A stretch of 64,000 nt of DNA from Paroedura picta (GCF_049243985.1 NC_135384.1:12148501-12212500), one strand, 5' to 3'. Counted from the first letter of the stretch, positions 21,185 through 31,140 are shown. Notes: generated from the sequence alone by a model not told the origin. Translations and numbers: made by a program.

Positions 21185-22174
21185 ATGCCTAATTCAAGCA
21201 CTGTTACAACTTTCCTTCTTCTGGGTTTCTCTGACACCAGGGAGCAAAATGTATTATACTTCATTCTGTTATTAGTGGTTTACCTGGCAGCTCTGATTGC
21301 AAACTGTCTCATCATTTCAGCTGTGTCCTTGGACCAGCAGCTCCATACCCCCATGTACTTTTTCTTGGTGAATTTATCAGTTCTTGATCTGGGATCCATA
21401 TCTGTCACCATCCCAAATGCCATGATTAATTGCCTCTTGAACACCTGGGAGATTTCATATTCTGGATGTGTCGCACAAGTCTATTCCTTGATCTTTTTCT
21501 TGACAACAGACTTTTTCCTCCTCACTGGTATGGCCTATGACAGATATGTCGCCATCTGTGACCCACTACACTATGAGACAGTCATGGCTAGAACAGTCTG
21601 CATCAAGATGGTGGCCAGCATGTGGGTTGTTGGTCTTCTTTACTCAGGCTTACACGCCGGCAGCACCTTTGCCATCACCTTCTGCTCCAATGTCATCAAC
21701 CAGTTCTTCTGTGAGATCCCACAGCTACTGAAAATATCTTGTGACCATTTATACCTCATTGAATTTGGAGTTGTTGTTTTCAGTGCATGTTTATTCTTCT
21801 CTTTCTTTGCTTTCATAATTGTTTCATATGTGCACATTTTCAAGTCAGTGCTCAGAATCCCCACCACTCAGGGAAGGAACAAAGCTTTCTCCACATGTGT
21901 CCCCCACCTTATTGTGGTCTCCTTGTTTGTCAGCACTGCAGGCTTTGCCTACCTGAAGCCGAACTCACAATCCCCTTCAGATATGGATCTAATGTTTGCT
22001 ATACTGTATTCCGTGGTCCCTCCACTGATGAACCCAGTTATCTATACTATGCGGAACAGGGACATCAGAGTCTCACTATGGAAAATGTTTCAAAGTGGCA
22101 TTTTTTCAGTAAGAAATACTAGGTTTCCCCTTATTGGGCTTATTCCGAGGTGTAATTTGTTAAAGGAAAATTAA
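21185..22174 (+). CDS. Olfactory receptor B (OR family 14-like)
   Basis: 329 residues, intact, single coding exon. ATG at 21185 is the conserved start (MPNSSTVTTFLLLGFSD, with the NSS glycosylation site). Motifs: HTPMYFFL (54-61), Cys95, MAYDRYVAIC (116-125), loop-2 Cys167, Cys176 and Cys186, SYVHIF (214-219), KAFSTCVPHL (233-242) and NPVIYTMRN (283-291). The TM1 GN pair is AN. The C-terminus ends FPLIGLIPRCNLLKEN, longer than in most ORs. Plasma membrane of sensory cilia, odorant detection through Golf. A short uORF starting at 21175 overlaps the start. Its TM5 is close to that of gene G. Which odorant it binds cannot be told. Confidence 0.93.
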   Translation: MPNSSTVTTFLLLGFSDTREQNVLYFILLLVVYLAALIANCLIISAVSLDQQLHTPMYFFLVNLSVLDLGSISVTIPNAMINCLLNTWEISYSGCVAQVYSLIFFLTTDFFLLTGMAYDRYVAICDPLHYETVMARTVCIKMVASMWVVGLLYSGLHAGSTFAITFCSNVINQFFCEIPQLLKISCDHLYLIEFGVVVFSACLFFSFFAFIIVSYVHIFKSVLRIPTTQGRNKAFSTCVPHLIVVSLFVSTAGFAYLKPNSQSPSDMDLMFAILYSVVPPLMNPVIYTMRNRDIRVSLWKMFQSGIFSVRNTRFPLIGLIPRCNLLKEN

Positions 22175-22686
22175 TTTTCATAACCAAAATGTTAGAAAGA
22201 CGAAGCGAATAGTTATCAAGGAGGCTCTACAGAAAACCCATTGGCTCTGCAGCAGAACAGGTGAGGAAGACGTTGCTTCTGAGATGCACAAGTGAGGACT
22301 GTGGATGACAGACAATAAGAACTTGTTGCAGGTACTATGAAAAGCATGTGAGGCCACCTTCCTCACTCCTCTTCCATGGCAGAGCTTAGGAGGTCTTCTG
22401 TTCTCCTGTAGATACTCATTGATGTTCGGGGCCTTCCCCTGGTAAGCCAAAGAGATGATGTTTCTGACTACTGGAACAATACAGTAAGGGACAGGGCTTT
22501 GGTCTGTGGGCAAATGAAGCAGGGCTCCCTGAGTTCAACAAGGGCTTTTCTTCTCTGTTGGCTTCCTCTGGTAAGTGGGCACCCAGTCTTCAGACAAAAA
22601 GGCGCATTATGCTCACTTCTTCTTCTCTGAGCCACTCAATTAACTACTTTTAAACCTAACACTCAGGGTTATTTTCAAGCAGGTAG

Positions 22687-22898
22687 CCATGTTGGTCTGA
22701 AGTAGTACAACAAAATCAGAGTCCAGTAGCAACTTTAAGACCAGCAAAGACTTATTCAAGGTGTGAGTTTTTGAGTGCAAGCACTCTTCCTCAGACTATG
22801 AACTAGTGGTTCATAGTCTGAGGAAGAGTGCTTGCACCTTAAAGCTTACACCTTGAATAAATCTTTGTTGGTCTTAAAGGTGCTACTGGACTCAGGGT
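22687..22898. mobile_element. Inverted pair of Penelope-like ends
   Basis: A minus-strand copy (22687-22802) and a plus-strand copy (22808-22898) of the same end sequence face each other, sharing GAGGAAGAGTGCTTGCAC. The core CTGAGGA is intact in both, but the following GAAA is altered. A head-to-head arrangement with a short spacer can form a long hairpin. Confidence 0.6.
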
Positions 22899-23690
22899 TA
22901 TTGTGAGAATAAAATGTGTTATGAGCTTTTTTTGTTCCCATTAAGGAGAAACCTGGGATATAAATGGAGAGGGCCAGTGTAGTGTGGTTAGAGTGTTAGG
23001 CTCGGTGCTGAGATGCCCATGTCTGAATCTTGGTTCTGCCATGAATCTTGCTGGGACCAGTCAAACACATTCAGCCAAACCTACCATACAGAGTTATGAG
23101 AATGAACTGGAGGAGCGGAGGAGTTTGCAAGCCACTCTGAATCCCATGTATGAGAGAATAGTGGGGCATATATGAAGTGAATGTCGTGTGCAGAATAGGC
23201 CCTGGTTCTTCTACTAAACCTGTTTTTCAGTGGCAAGAACGCTCTCTGAAGTGATTTGGGGAACTACTGCGCTGATTTTGGAACAGCGGCACATGGACAT
23301 ACATACACAGAGAGAGAGTCAGACAGACAGACAGTGTCTATTCAGCCAGGAACGTCACACCTTACGGACCTTATGGTTATAGGACAGGAATTGAACTTAT
23401 TTAAATTCTTCATCAGACCTCTTCCCCACTCTTTGTTGCCATTGTTCAAAGCCCTCTTCATGTATTACCCTTAAGCACATTTTCCTCCTTCATGTACATC
23501 GCTTTGTAAAAGTAACCAATGTGCATTCACTCCAATAAAAGTAGGCTGAATTTGCTGTTTCAATAACATTTTGGCTATCTGTGTACAATGTGACACAGGA
23601 ATTACACAGCTGATGGAGAAAAAAATCAGAGGACATTGAGGGGGAAACTAGTTTAACAGATTTCCGTGGAAATAAAGTAATTTTTGCCAT
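22899..23690. other. Intergenic spacer, duplicated
   Basis: 23470-23640 is homologous to 57020-57180 downstream of gene I, and 23640-23720 to 58510-58580. So the spacer after gene B and the spacer after gene I descend from one ancestor. No gene seen. Confidence 0.6.
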
Positions 23691-23692
23691 GA

Positions 23693-23884
23693 TCTGGATA
23701 GTCCAGGTTACCCAGTCTCATCAGATTATGAAAGCTAAGTAGGGTTGGCCCTGGTCATAATTTGTATGGGGAACCCCATGGAACCCCAAAGTTGCAATGC
23801 AGAAGCAGGAAATGACAAGACACCTCGGAGTGTCTTTTGCCTTGAAAACCTCATATGTTTGCCATAAGTCAGGTATGTCTTGAT
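23693..23884 (+). repeat. 5S-rRNA-derived SINE
   Basis: The head reads TCATCAGATTATGAAAGCTA and AGTAGGGTTGGCCCTGGTC, clearly derived from the 5S rRNA internal region (GATCTCGGAAGCTAAGCAGGG and GGGCCTGGTTAGTACTTGGA). The body follows with the GACAAGACACCTCGGAGTG segment and ends CATAAGTCAGGTATGTCTTG. This fits the 5S-Sauria type of squamate SINE. A pseudogenised retroelement, not a 5S gene. Confidence 0.78.
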
Positions 23885-24061
23885 GAAAAAAAAGGGAATT
23901 AAAAAATCCCAAATGTACATATATTGATTTGGTTTTTATAATGCCCTCCAAGACCAGCTCAGGGTGATGTACAATGATAAAACAATAATGCAAATTAAGG
24001 TTTAATACAATCTTTAAAAATATCATCTCAGTGCAATCTCTTTCTGATGTAGTCCATTTAT

Positions 24062-24230
24062 TGTTCTATGGTTGAAAGCAGGGTATAAAAACTAACTCTT
24101 CTTCTTCTTCTTCTTCTTCTTCTTCTTCTTCTTCTTCTTCTTCGTCTTCTTCGTCTTCTTCGTCTTCTTCGTCTTCTTCGTCTTCGTCTTCTTCGTCTTC
24201 TTCTTCTCCTCCTCCTTCTTCTTCTTCTGT
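24062..24230 (+). repeat. tRNA-SINE 3' end with CTT/GTC tail
   Basis: The SINE end AGCAGGGTATAAAAACTAACTC is followed by a CTT repeat from 24098 with many CGT interruptions. The long arginine-rich antisense frame here is only the repeat. Confidence 0.75.
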
Positions 24231-24519
24231 GGGGGTGTCTTCCCTTGAGGGGCGCTTTTGATGTTATTAAATATAAAAAAATTGAAAATCTTGAAAATTT
24301 GAATTGAAATATGTTTATGTCACATAATGCGTGCACTCCAATTCTGTTCACCGCTTTTGGGTACAAGGAAGTTTTTGTCAATCAGGTAATCATACAGACT
24401 ATGAGCTTTACAGATGATACTATGTTCTTGGTTGAAAAGATGACCTATAATTAACTTTTATTTTCACCACCAATTCACTGCAGTTTGTAAACAGTCATGA
24501 CTTATCTTGGGATTACTGT

Positions 24520-24714
24520 CACTGAAAACCGTCCCCAAGAATTTGAGTTGAACAGACACGTATAAAAACTCTTTCCCATAAGAATCACATTTACCAAGAA
24601 CTCATAGAGCTCCTTCTTGCACAGGGTGTTGATAGGCAAGAATACATCAGCACTTCCTCACTATTTTCTTAAAAAGAAGTCAAACAAGAATGAATAAAAG
24701 TCTCACATTGAATG
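24520..24714 (+). promoter_or_regulatory. Orphan promoter and exon 1 of MSN-type OR
   Basis: Homologous to exon 1 of genes A and J. EBF-like GTCCCCAAGAATT (about 24531), TATAAAAA (24561-24568), exon ending in ATTGAATG|GTAAAG (GT at 24715). Like A and J it carries an ATG (24690) followed by seven codons (AAT AAA AGT CTC ACA TTG AAT) and then G, so the coding start in exon 1 is preserved. The next MSN-type coding remnant is pseudogene D at 29.8 kb, with gene C in between. Confidence 0.6.
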
Positions 24715-24874
24715 GTAAAGTCCATTCATCTCTCTCTCTCTCTCTTGCTTATCTCTTGATCAATCCGCATTCTTCATGGTTATACAACAAGATTGTTCTC
24801 TGAATATTCAACAATATATAAGACAAAATATAATGTCCGAGTACTACTTTAAGTTTTTAACCCATAGAGTGATC

Positions 24875-25225
24875 AAGATTGGAATTAGCTACCAAAGGAT
24901 GTAGTGATGACCACAGGAATAAAACCCTGCCAGGGAATGTAGAGGTGGACACAGGAATAAACAATAGTAAATGCAGATTTGATAGATTCATGGAGGCTAG
25001 GTCTATCAGTGGCTACTAGCCATAGTGACTGAGGGAAACCTGTTCAGAGGCACTAAGCTTCTGAGTCTGAGAGCCAGAAGTTAACATCAGGGAAAGGTGT
25101 TGACATCTATGCCTTGTTGCTGGCCCTCAAGAGGAACCGTTTCATCGCTGTATGAGACATTATGCTGAACTAAATGGACCACTGGTCTGATCCAGAAGGG
25201 CTCCTTTTATATTCTTATGTTCATC
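24875..25225 (+). mobile_element. CR1-like LINE 3' end
   Basis: Contains GGAATTAGCTACCAAAGGAT, GATTCATGGAGGCTAGGTC and ends GGTCTGATCCAGAAGGGCTC before a TTCTTATGTT terminus. Shared with the introns of genes A and J. Confidence 0.65.
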
Positions 25226-25639
25226 CTATATTCACACAGTTCTGAGACAATCACAGTAAGCTATTATATGGGGATATGAAACTAGTAATGTCATAAATAT
25301 CTTTTTGGATTATATCCAAATGACTTCAGACATGTATTTTTACATGATATCTCAAATGTAAAATGGTACTTTTCTCAAAAAGTCCCCAGAAGAAATACCG
25401 GGTGAAGTGGAGGGATTTTTGTGTACAGTCCATTACCACTTTTAGGGAATATCAGTGACCATTGGTCTTTTCAATCATAAATGTTGCTATTCTACAAAGA
25501 AGCACTACTTCTTTCAGCGAAAGCATCATAAGTTAAATGTCTGGCTGTGGAAAGGGTGTGGTATGATGCTTCCCTGTGCTGGGAATTGGAAGATCACCCC
25601 TACATATCTAGGAAATATTTTTCATCAGAAAGTCATCGC

Positions 25640-25895
25640 AGTCTACAGATAGCAATAGCTTCTCTTAGGACCTCTGCTATTAAACTCTTCTGGGATACGT
25701 GGTGAACATCCTCAGAAAACAGTGCAGAAGATGCATAAAACGTCTTTCTGCCAAACATACATTCACTATGAATTCAGGGAGCAAAACATTTCCCAAGATG
25801 TGAATGGACAGGAAATAGTCTGTCAGCTTTTAAGAATATCTGTGTGAAAAGAAGAAATCAAATGAGAAAGGCCGAAAGTGCTTTCCTGAGAGCTG
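25640..25895 (+). promoter_or_regulatory. Decayed duplicate promoter of MPNSS type
   Basis: Homologous to the promoter/exon blocks of B, C, E, F, G, H and I, but the TATA is GCATAAAA (25733-25740) and the donor GT is gone (CCTGAGAGCT instead of CCTGAAAGGT). The functional-looking promoter of gene C lies 1 kb further on. So gene C has two promoter copies, the first apparently dead. Confidence 0.6.
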
Positions 25896-26109
25896 CAAAA
25901 GCACATTGGAGTAGCATTATCCAAAGTGTACAGAATGACAGCCCCAATCTGATCAATCTACTTTTTAAAAAGTCATTACCTGACCATCATGAAGCTGGCA
26001 AATAAGGGCCCTGCCCAGTGTCTATCCAAAGAACGCCCCCAAATTCCTGCTTGGCCACAAATGATGACTGTGATATCAAGAGTGGATGAGTGGGTCAACA
26101 TCATGTGGC

Positions 26110-26470
26110 AAAGGAGGTTGAGAGGGGACATGATAGCCCTCTAAGTATTTGAAAGGTCACTTGGAGGAGGGCAGGATGCTGTTCCCATTGGCTGCAGAGG
26201 AGAGGACACACAGTAATGGGTTTAAACTACAAGTACAACAATATAGGCTAGATATCAGGGGAAAAACCTTTCACAGTCAGAGTAGTTCAGCAGTGGAATA
26301 GGCTGCCTAAGGAGGTGGTGAGCTCCCCCTCACTGGCAGTCTTCAAGCAAAGGTTGGATACACACTTTTCTTGGATGCTTTAGGATGCTTAGGGCTGATC
26401 CTGCATTGAGCAGGGGGGTTGGACTAGATGGCCTGAATGGCCCCTTCCAACTCTATGATTCTATGATTCT
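26110..26470 (+). mobile_element. CR1 LINE 3' end
   Basis: Plus strand. Codes the end of the CR1 reverse transcriptase frame (TGGAATAGGCTGCCTAAGG for WNRLPKE) and ends GGGGGTTGGACTAGATGG ... CTATGATTCTATGATTCT. The 5' truncation is at about 26110. Inserted between the two promoter copies of gene C. Confidence 0.85.
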
Positions 26471-26649
26471 AATCAAGACTAATTAACCCCTTCCTTCTGC
26501 CTTCCAATTGAATGTCTGTTTCTGTGTGGTTCTGGAAAGATGTACGGTGTGATGCTTACCAGTGCTGTGAATTGGAGGATCAATCCTACAGTTACGTAAT
26601 CCAGAGAATATTTTTCATCAGAAAATAATTGCAGTCTACAATTAGAAAC

Positions 26650-26885
26650 AACTTCTCTTGAGACCTCTGTTATTAAATACTTATGGGATATGTGGTGAAC
26701 ATCCTCAAAAACAGTGCAGAAGATATATAAAACTTCTTTCCCACAAAGCATAAATTCGCTATGTATTCAAAGCGCAAATTATTGCAGAAGATATGGCTGG
26801 ACAGGAATTCATCTCTCAGCTTTTGCGAATATCTTTGTGAAAAGAAGAAATCAAATGAGAGATACTGAAATTGCCTTCCAGAAAG
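26650..26885 (+). promoter_or_regulatory. Promoter and 5' exon of OR gene C
   Basis: Homeodomain-like CTAATTAACCCC at about 26478-26489, EBF-like TCTCTTGAGA (26653-26662), TATATAAAA (26724-26732), exon ending CCAGAAAG|GTGAAA (GT at 26886). The acceptor is CCTCAACAG ending at 28249, intron 1364 bp. An in-frame stop just upstream shows that the coding sequence starts in exon 2 in this subfamily. Confidence 0.7.
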
Positions 26886-27473
26886 GTGAAAACCTTCCCT
26901 TATCCATTGTCATCAATAATCCATCTTCTTTAAAAAGTTCATAGCCTATTATATAAAGTCTACATTTCTCTAAAAAGTCTACCATAAGGCTAATTTCTAA
27001 GGTAATCATGATGAAAATAATGCTAAGAAACAATGGGAAGGCATGGGATATGCTAGCTAAATGTTGAAGGCTAACTATGAAGGTTTTTAAGTAGGCAGGT
27101 TAAGAACATGATTTAATAGAATTAATTAATATATATTTATTGAAATATCTGGAAACTGTTGATCAGCGTAAAAGTTAATTGTATATGTCTCATTGTTACT
27201 CACCATGAGCCAATTGGGAAGGAGGGGCTATAGAAATAAAATTATTATAATAATTATTATATTATTATAAATACTTTAACTTCATATGACATGGGCATAT
27301 GTTCTACTGTTTGGACTCTCTGACTGTTTGGATTTCATGCCTGCCTTCATCATGAGGTAATCACCGGACAGAATCCTGCCCACTTCTTCTGCTTCCAGCA
27401 ATCCATGAACTGTGTGGTATTTTCCTTAGCGGATCCCATGATATGTAGCATGGTGTTTTTTCATGATCTAAAA

Positions 27474-27525
27474 CAGGCGTAGTCAACCGTAGTCAATCTG
27501 GAGGACCACAGGTTGACTACCCCTG
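27474..27525. mobile_element. hAT-like MITE, internally deleted
   Basis: 52 bp: CAGGCGTAGTCAACC ... GGTTGACTACCCCTG. Perfect 8-bp target duplication ATCTAAAA on both sides (27466-27473, 27526-27533). Lies in the intron of gene C. Confidence 0.85.
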
Positions 27526-28123
27526 ATCTAAAAGACCTCTGCTCTCTTTTTTACAATTGGAAAAGTTGACTACATTCAACCAACAATTTATCTCTTAGTA
27601 TTTTGTTTCCTCAATATAGAAACCATTGCTATCATATATTTCCATTGAAACTTTATTTTTCTGTTTTTACAAAGTTTCTTCCTTAAAAGGATCAATGGCT
27701 CATTTAATTTTCATCACCTCACCATCAAAGACAAAGGAGTGAAGAAGACTGTAGAGGCTGGCAAGTGCTGTATTCAAATCCCGATACTAATTTTTCAAGC
27801 GAGAAGTGAAGGTAACCTCTTTTGATCTTGGATGGACATTAGAGACATTTATTTCTTGAATAATTACTAGTTAATCAGTCAATCAGTCCATTGCATTTTG
27901 AACCTATATACGAGTAGCATGTCTGGTTTCCAGGTAGCCTCATTGATCTCAATCTGCGTTAACCTTTGAAACAAACAAAACTGCAGTATCTTGTCATTGG
28001 GTTAGATCCAGACAACAAAGGAGAAAGAAGCACTTTATTTGCCTATCAGGACTCCAAACCATTCTTCAGGATTTTTACGGAGTCTTATTCTATAAACAAA
28101 AAATACTTTAGTGGGGTCAGAGT

Positions 28124-28125
28124 GA

Positions 28126-28174
<49 letters not shown>
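28124..28174 (+). repeat. GT then GA dinucleotide repeat
   Basis: A short GT run passes into a GA run about 75 bp before the acceptor of gene C. Counterparts are at 33762-33785, 38900-38928, 43628-43675 and 50453-50475. Confidence 0.95.
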
Positions 28175-28177
<3 letters not shown>

Positions 28178-28276
28178 CCAGATCCAACCCTGTGAGAAAA
28201 TTCTCTTCATTAATAGATTCTGAATCAAGCTTTCATTTTTCCTCAACAGCAATCCAGGAAAGGTCCATGTAAGGAG

Positions 28277-29233
28277 ATGCCTAATTCAAGCACTGTTACA
28301 ACTTTCCTTCTTCTGGGTTTCTCTGACGCCTGGGAGCAAAACGTATTGTACTTCATTCTGTTATTTGTGGTTTACCTGGCAGCTCTGACTGCAAACTGTC
28401 TCATCATTTCAGCTGTCTCTATGGACAAGCAGCTCCATACTCCCATGTACTTTTTCTTGGTGAATTTATCAATCATTGATCTGGGATCCATATCTGTCAC
28501 CATCCCAAATGCCATGATTAATTGCCTCTTGAACACCTGGGAGATTTCATATTCTGGATGTGTAGCACAAGTGTATTTCTTGGTCTTTTTCTTGACATCA
28601 GACTTGTTTCTCCTCACTGGTATGGCCTATGACAGATATGTCGCCATCTGTGACCCACTACACTATGAGACGGTCATGGATAGAAAAGTCTGCATCAAGA
28701 TGGTGGCCAGCATGTGGGTTGTTGGTCTTCTTTACTCAGGCTTACACGCCGGCAGCACCTTTGCCATCACCTTCTGCTCCAACGTCATCAACCAGTTCTT
28801 CTGTGAGATCCCACAGCTACTGAAAATTTCTTGTGACAATATGTACCTCATTGAATTTGGAGTTGTTATTTTCAGTGCAACTTTATTCTTCCCTTTTTTT
28901 GGTTTCATACTTGTTTCATACGTGTACATTTTGAAGTCAGTGCTCAGAATTCCCACCTCCCAGGGAAGGAACAAAGCATTCTCAACCTGTGTACCTCACC
29001 TTATTGTGGTCTCCTTGTTTGTCAGCATGGGTTCCTGTTCCTACCTGAAGCCCAATTCACAAACCCCTTCAGATCTTAATCTGGTGGTTGCTATACTATA
29101 CTGTGTGGTCCCTCCACTGATGAACCCAGTTGTCTATACCATGAGGAACAGGGATATCAAAGTTGCACTGTGGAAAATATTTCAATGTGGCATCTTTTCA
29201 GTAAGGAAAACTAGGTTTCCCCTAAGAATCTGA
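28277..29233 (+). CDS. Olfactory receptor C (OR family 14-like)
   Basis: 318 residues, intact. Starts MPNSSTVTTFLLLGFSDAWE at the conserved ATG. All family marks are present: HTPMYFFL, MAYDRYVAIC, three loop-2 Cys, KAFSTCVPHL and NPVVYTMRN. Compared with the other MPNSS genes it has SMDKQ instead of SLDQQ before TM2 and a Pro-Phe-Phe-Gly stretch in TM5. It ends FPLRI, shorter than B. The upstream ATG of the sister genes is followed directly by a stop here (ATGTAA at 28267), so the uORF is minimal. It is preceded by two promoter copies. An odorant receptor by family; ligand unknown. Confidence 0.93.
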   Translation: MPNSSTVTTFLLLGFSDAWEQNVLYFILLFVVYLAALTANCLIISAVSMDKQLHTPMYFFLVNLSIIDLGSISVTIPNAMINCLLNTWEISYSGCVAQVYFLVFFLTSDLFLLTGMAYDRYVAICDPLHYETVMDRKVCIKMVASMWVVGLLYSGLHAGSTFAITFCSNVINQFFCEIPQLLKISCDNMYLIEFGVVIFSATLFFPFFGFILVSYVYILKSVLRIPTSQGRNKAFSTCVPHLIVVSLFVSMGSCSYLKPNSQTPSDLNLVVAILYCVVPPLMNPVVYTMRNRDIKVALWKIFQCGIFSVRKTRFPLRI

Positions 29234-29565
29234 TTCCCAGGTGTAATTTGTTAAAGGAAAAAAGAGTCTTCATAACCGAAAGCATACGGAGAGGAAAGGA
29301 GTAGATATCTGGCAGGTTCTACAGATGGACAGAGGCCCTACTAGGCAGCAGCTGTGCGGAAGACAGTGCTGCTGAGATGCACCAGTGAGGACTGCAGATG
29401 ACAGGCAAGATAAACTTGTTGTACATGGTGTAAAAGGGACATGAGGCCATCTTCCTCACTCCTGTTCTGTGGCATAGCCTAGCAGGTCTTCTGTTATAGA
29501 GGCTAATTGATGTCCACTTCATTCCTTTCGCAGGCAAAGAGTGCATCTTTCTGACTGCCTCAAGA

Positions 29566-29789
29566 ATGTAGAGGAAGACGAAAAAGAATTGGTTCTTAAA
29601 TGCTGCTTTTCTCTACCTGAAGGACTCTCAAAGCAGCTTACAATTGCCTTCCCTTTTCTCTCCTCACATCGGACACCCTGTGAGGTGGGTGAGGCTGAGA
29701 AAGCCCTGATATTACTGCTCACTCAGAACGGCTTTATCAATGCTATGGTGAACCCATGGTCACCCACCAGCTCACTGCATGGGCGGGGG
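29566..29789 (-). repeat. tRNA-SINE lacking its head, fused to pseudogene D
   Basis: Minus-strand SINE body (GTCCTTCAGGTAGAGAAAAG end at left). The tRNA-like head is absent: the sequence runs through a G run straight into the middle of an OR gene. The other minus-strand copies keep the head, so a deletion removed both the SINE head and the 5' half of the receptor. Confidence 0.7.
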
Positions 29790-30300
29790 GGGGACTTTTG
29801 TATGGAATTCTTACTGTGACTAGTACATTTGCAATCCCTTTCTGCTCCATTGTAATGAATCAATTCTTTTGTGAAATTCCTCTTCTGCTCAGTGTCTCCT
29901 GTTCTAATTTTTATCTCATTGAAACTGCCATTCTTATTGTACTTTTCTGTATCAGTATATGTTCTTTAGGTTTCATAGTTGCCTCTAATGTCCATATTTT
30001 TTGAACAATACTCGGAATTACTTCTGTGGAGGGCAAGAGAAAAGCTTTCTCAACATGCATCCCTCACTTGATAGTTATTTCTCTATTCCTCACTGTTGGT
30101 ATAATTGCCAGTCTGAAGCCAGCTTCCAGCTCTCCCTCTAACTGGGATCTTGTTCTTTCTTGAACGTATACTGTGGTGCCACCAACTCTGAATCCAATAA
30201 TCTATACAATCAGAAACCAGATCAAAGCAGAAATTTCTGAAGTTTGGGGGGGGGGCAGTTCATGTCAACAGAAAAATGGCAGCCTTAACATGTAGTTTTA
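29788..30300 (+). pseudogene. OR pseudogene D, 3' half of an MSN-type receptor
   Basis: Starts at the GLLYGIL position of gene A and continues to the C-terminus. Recognisable: NQFFCEIP, LGFIVASNVHIF, then after an in-frame TGA (AGA in A and J) ITSVEGKRKAFSTCIPHL, a second TGA (TTGAACG where A has TTTAACG), then NPIIYTIRN and a 3-nt deletion. The 5' half including TM1-3 and DRY is gone. It is the decayed coding part of an MSN-type unit, perhaps once driven by the exon at 24.5 kb. Confidence 0.85.
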
Positions 30301-30525
30301 CTGTTCATGAATTTCGGAATGTTCTTTAGCGAGGAAACTTTCAAACAAAGCAAAGGATGATAAAACTTGAATTGCTGGGTTAGCGAATAAAACTGATTAA
30401 AATAGTTTATTCAATGTCTTTTTTGTTTGAGTTTGGAATTGGACTAACTCAAGACCGATAGAGTTGGATAGATACATGCTAAATAGATAGTTAAATAGAT
30501 AGGTAGACAGATAGATGTACCCTGC

Positions 30526-30680
30526 CTTATACAGCCTGGTCTAGCCTGATCACATGATATAGGAGGATAAGAAGGATCAGATCTAGTTATTATTTGGAAG
30601 GGAGGCCCTCAAGGAAGTCTCAGTTTGTGATACACAGGCAGGTATTAGCAAACCACTGATGAACATCCCTTGTGTGTTTT
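30526..30680 (+). repeat. Degenerate 5S-derived SINE
   Basis: GTCTAGCCTGATCACATGATATAGGAGG and the later AGGCAGGTATTAGCAAACCAC correspond to the 5S head and the body of the SINE at 23693. A similar remnant follows gene J at about 61486-61535, so it belongs to the shared 3' flank. Confidence 0.45.
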
Positions 30681-30779
30681 AAAGTCTACATGTTTCCTCT
30701 TCATGCTTATTATAATACTGATAGTAATTGATTAAGATTGCCAAGCCTGTGAAAGCAGCCATTGTGGAATGGGGGTACA

Positions 30780-31140
30780 CTTAGGTGCAGGGAGGAATGC
30801 TGGAAATGTTGTCTCCTGGAGGAGGTAACACTGTGGTTTTTGAACAAAACTCTATGTAAAATCAGCTTCTCACATTGAGTTTCCCTCTCAAACTAGAAGA
30901 TTACCCTCCAATATCACTTCCAGGTCCTGTAGGCACGTCAAATTGAATTCCAACATTCCTCCATTTGGGGGAGACAATACCCCTGCACACACTGGCCAGC
31001 TAGGTGGTGGTGGAGGGACAGGGACTGAAAGTGGCAGACTCCCAGATGATGGTGCTATCTCAATTGCAATTAATTCCCATGAAGTTCTAAAAGGTGGTGG
31101 CCGGGAGCATTTGAACACTCTGACAGCTCCCACTTAACAT
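30780..31140. repeat. Unclassified dispersed repeat
   Basis: Related to the repeat downstream of A and J (CTCTATGTAAAATCAGCTTC, CTGGCCAGCTAGGTGGTGG). The family is not recognised. Confidence 0.4.

Noticed and set aside
21537-21731. 64-residue plus-strand frame starting MTDMSPSVTHYTM, found in every MPNSS gene
   Set aside because: It lies inside the receptor exon in another frame. It is conserved only because the DRY to TM4 coding sequence is conserved, and it has no separate start context or partner.
23693-23760. 5S rRNA gene
   Set aside because: Only the internal region is similar; it is diverged and fused to a SINE body.
24058-24381. Antisense frame with a very long arginine run
   Set aside because: It is the CTT/GTC simple repeat at the tail of a SINE read in one frame; no gene.
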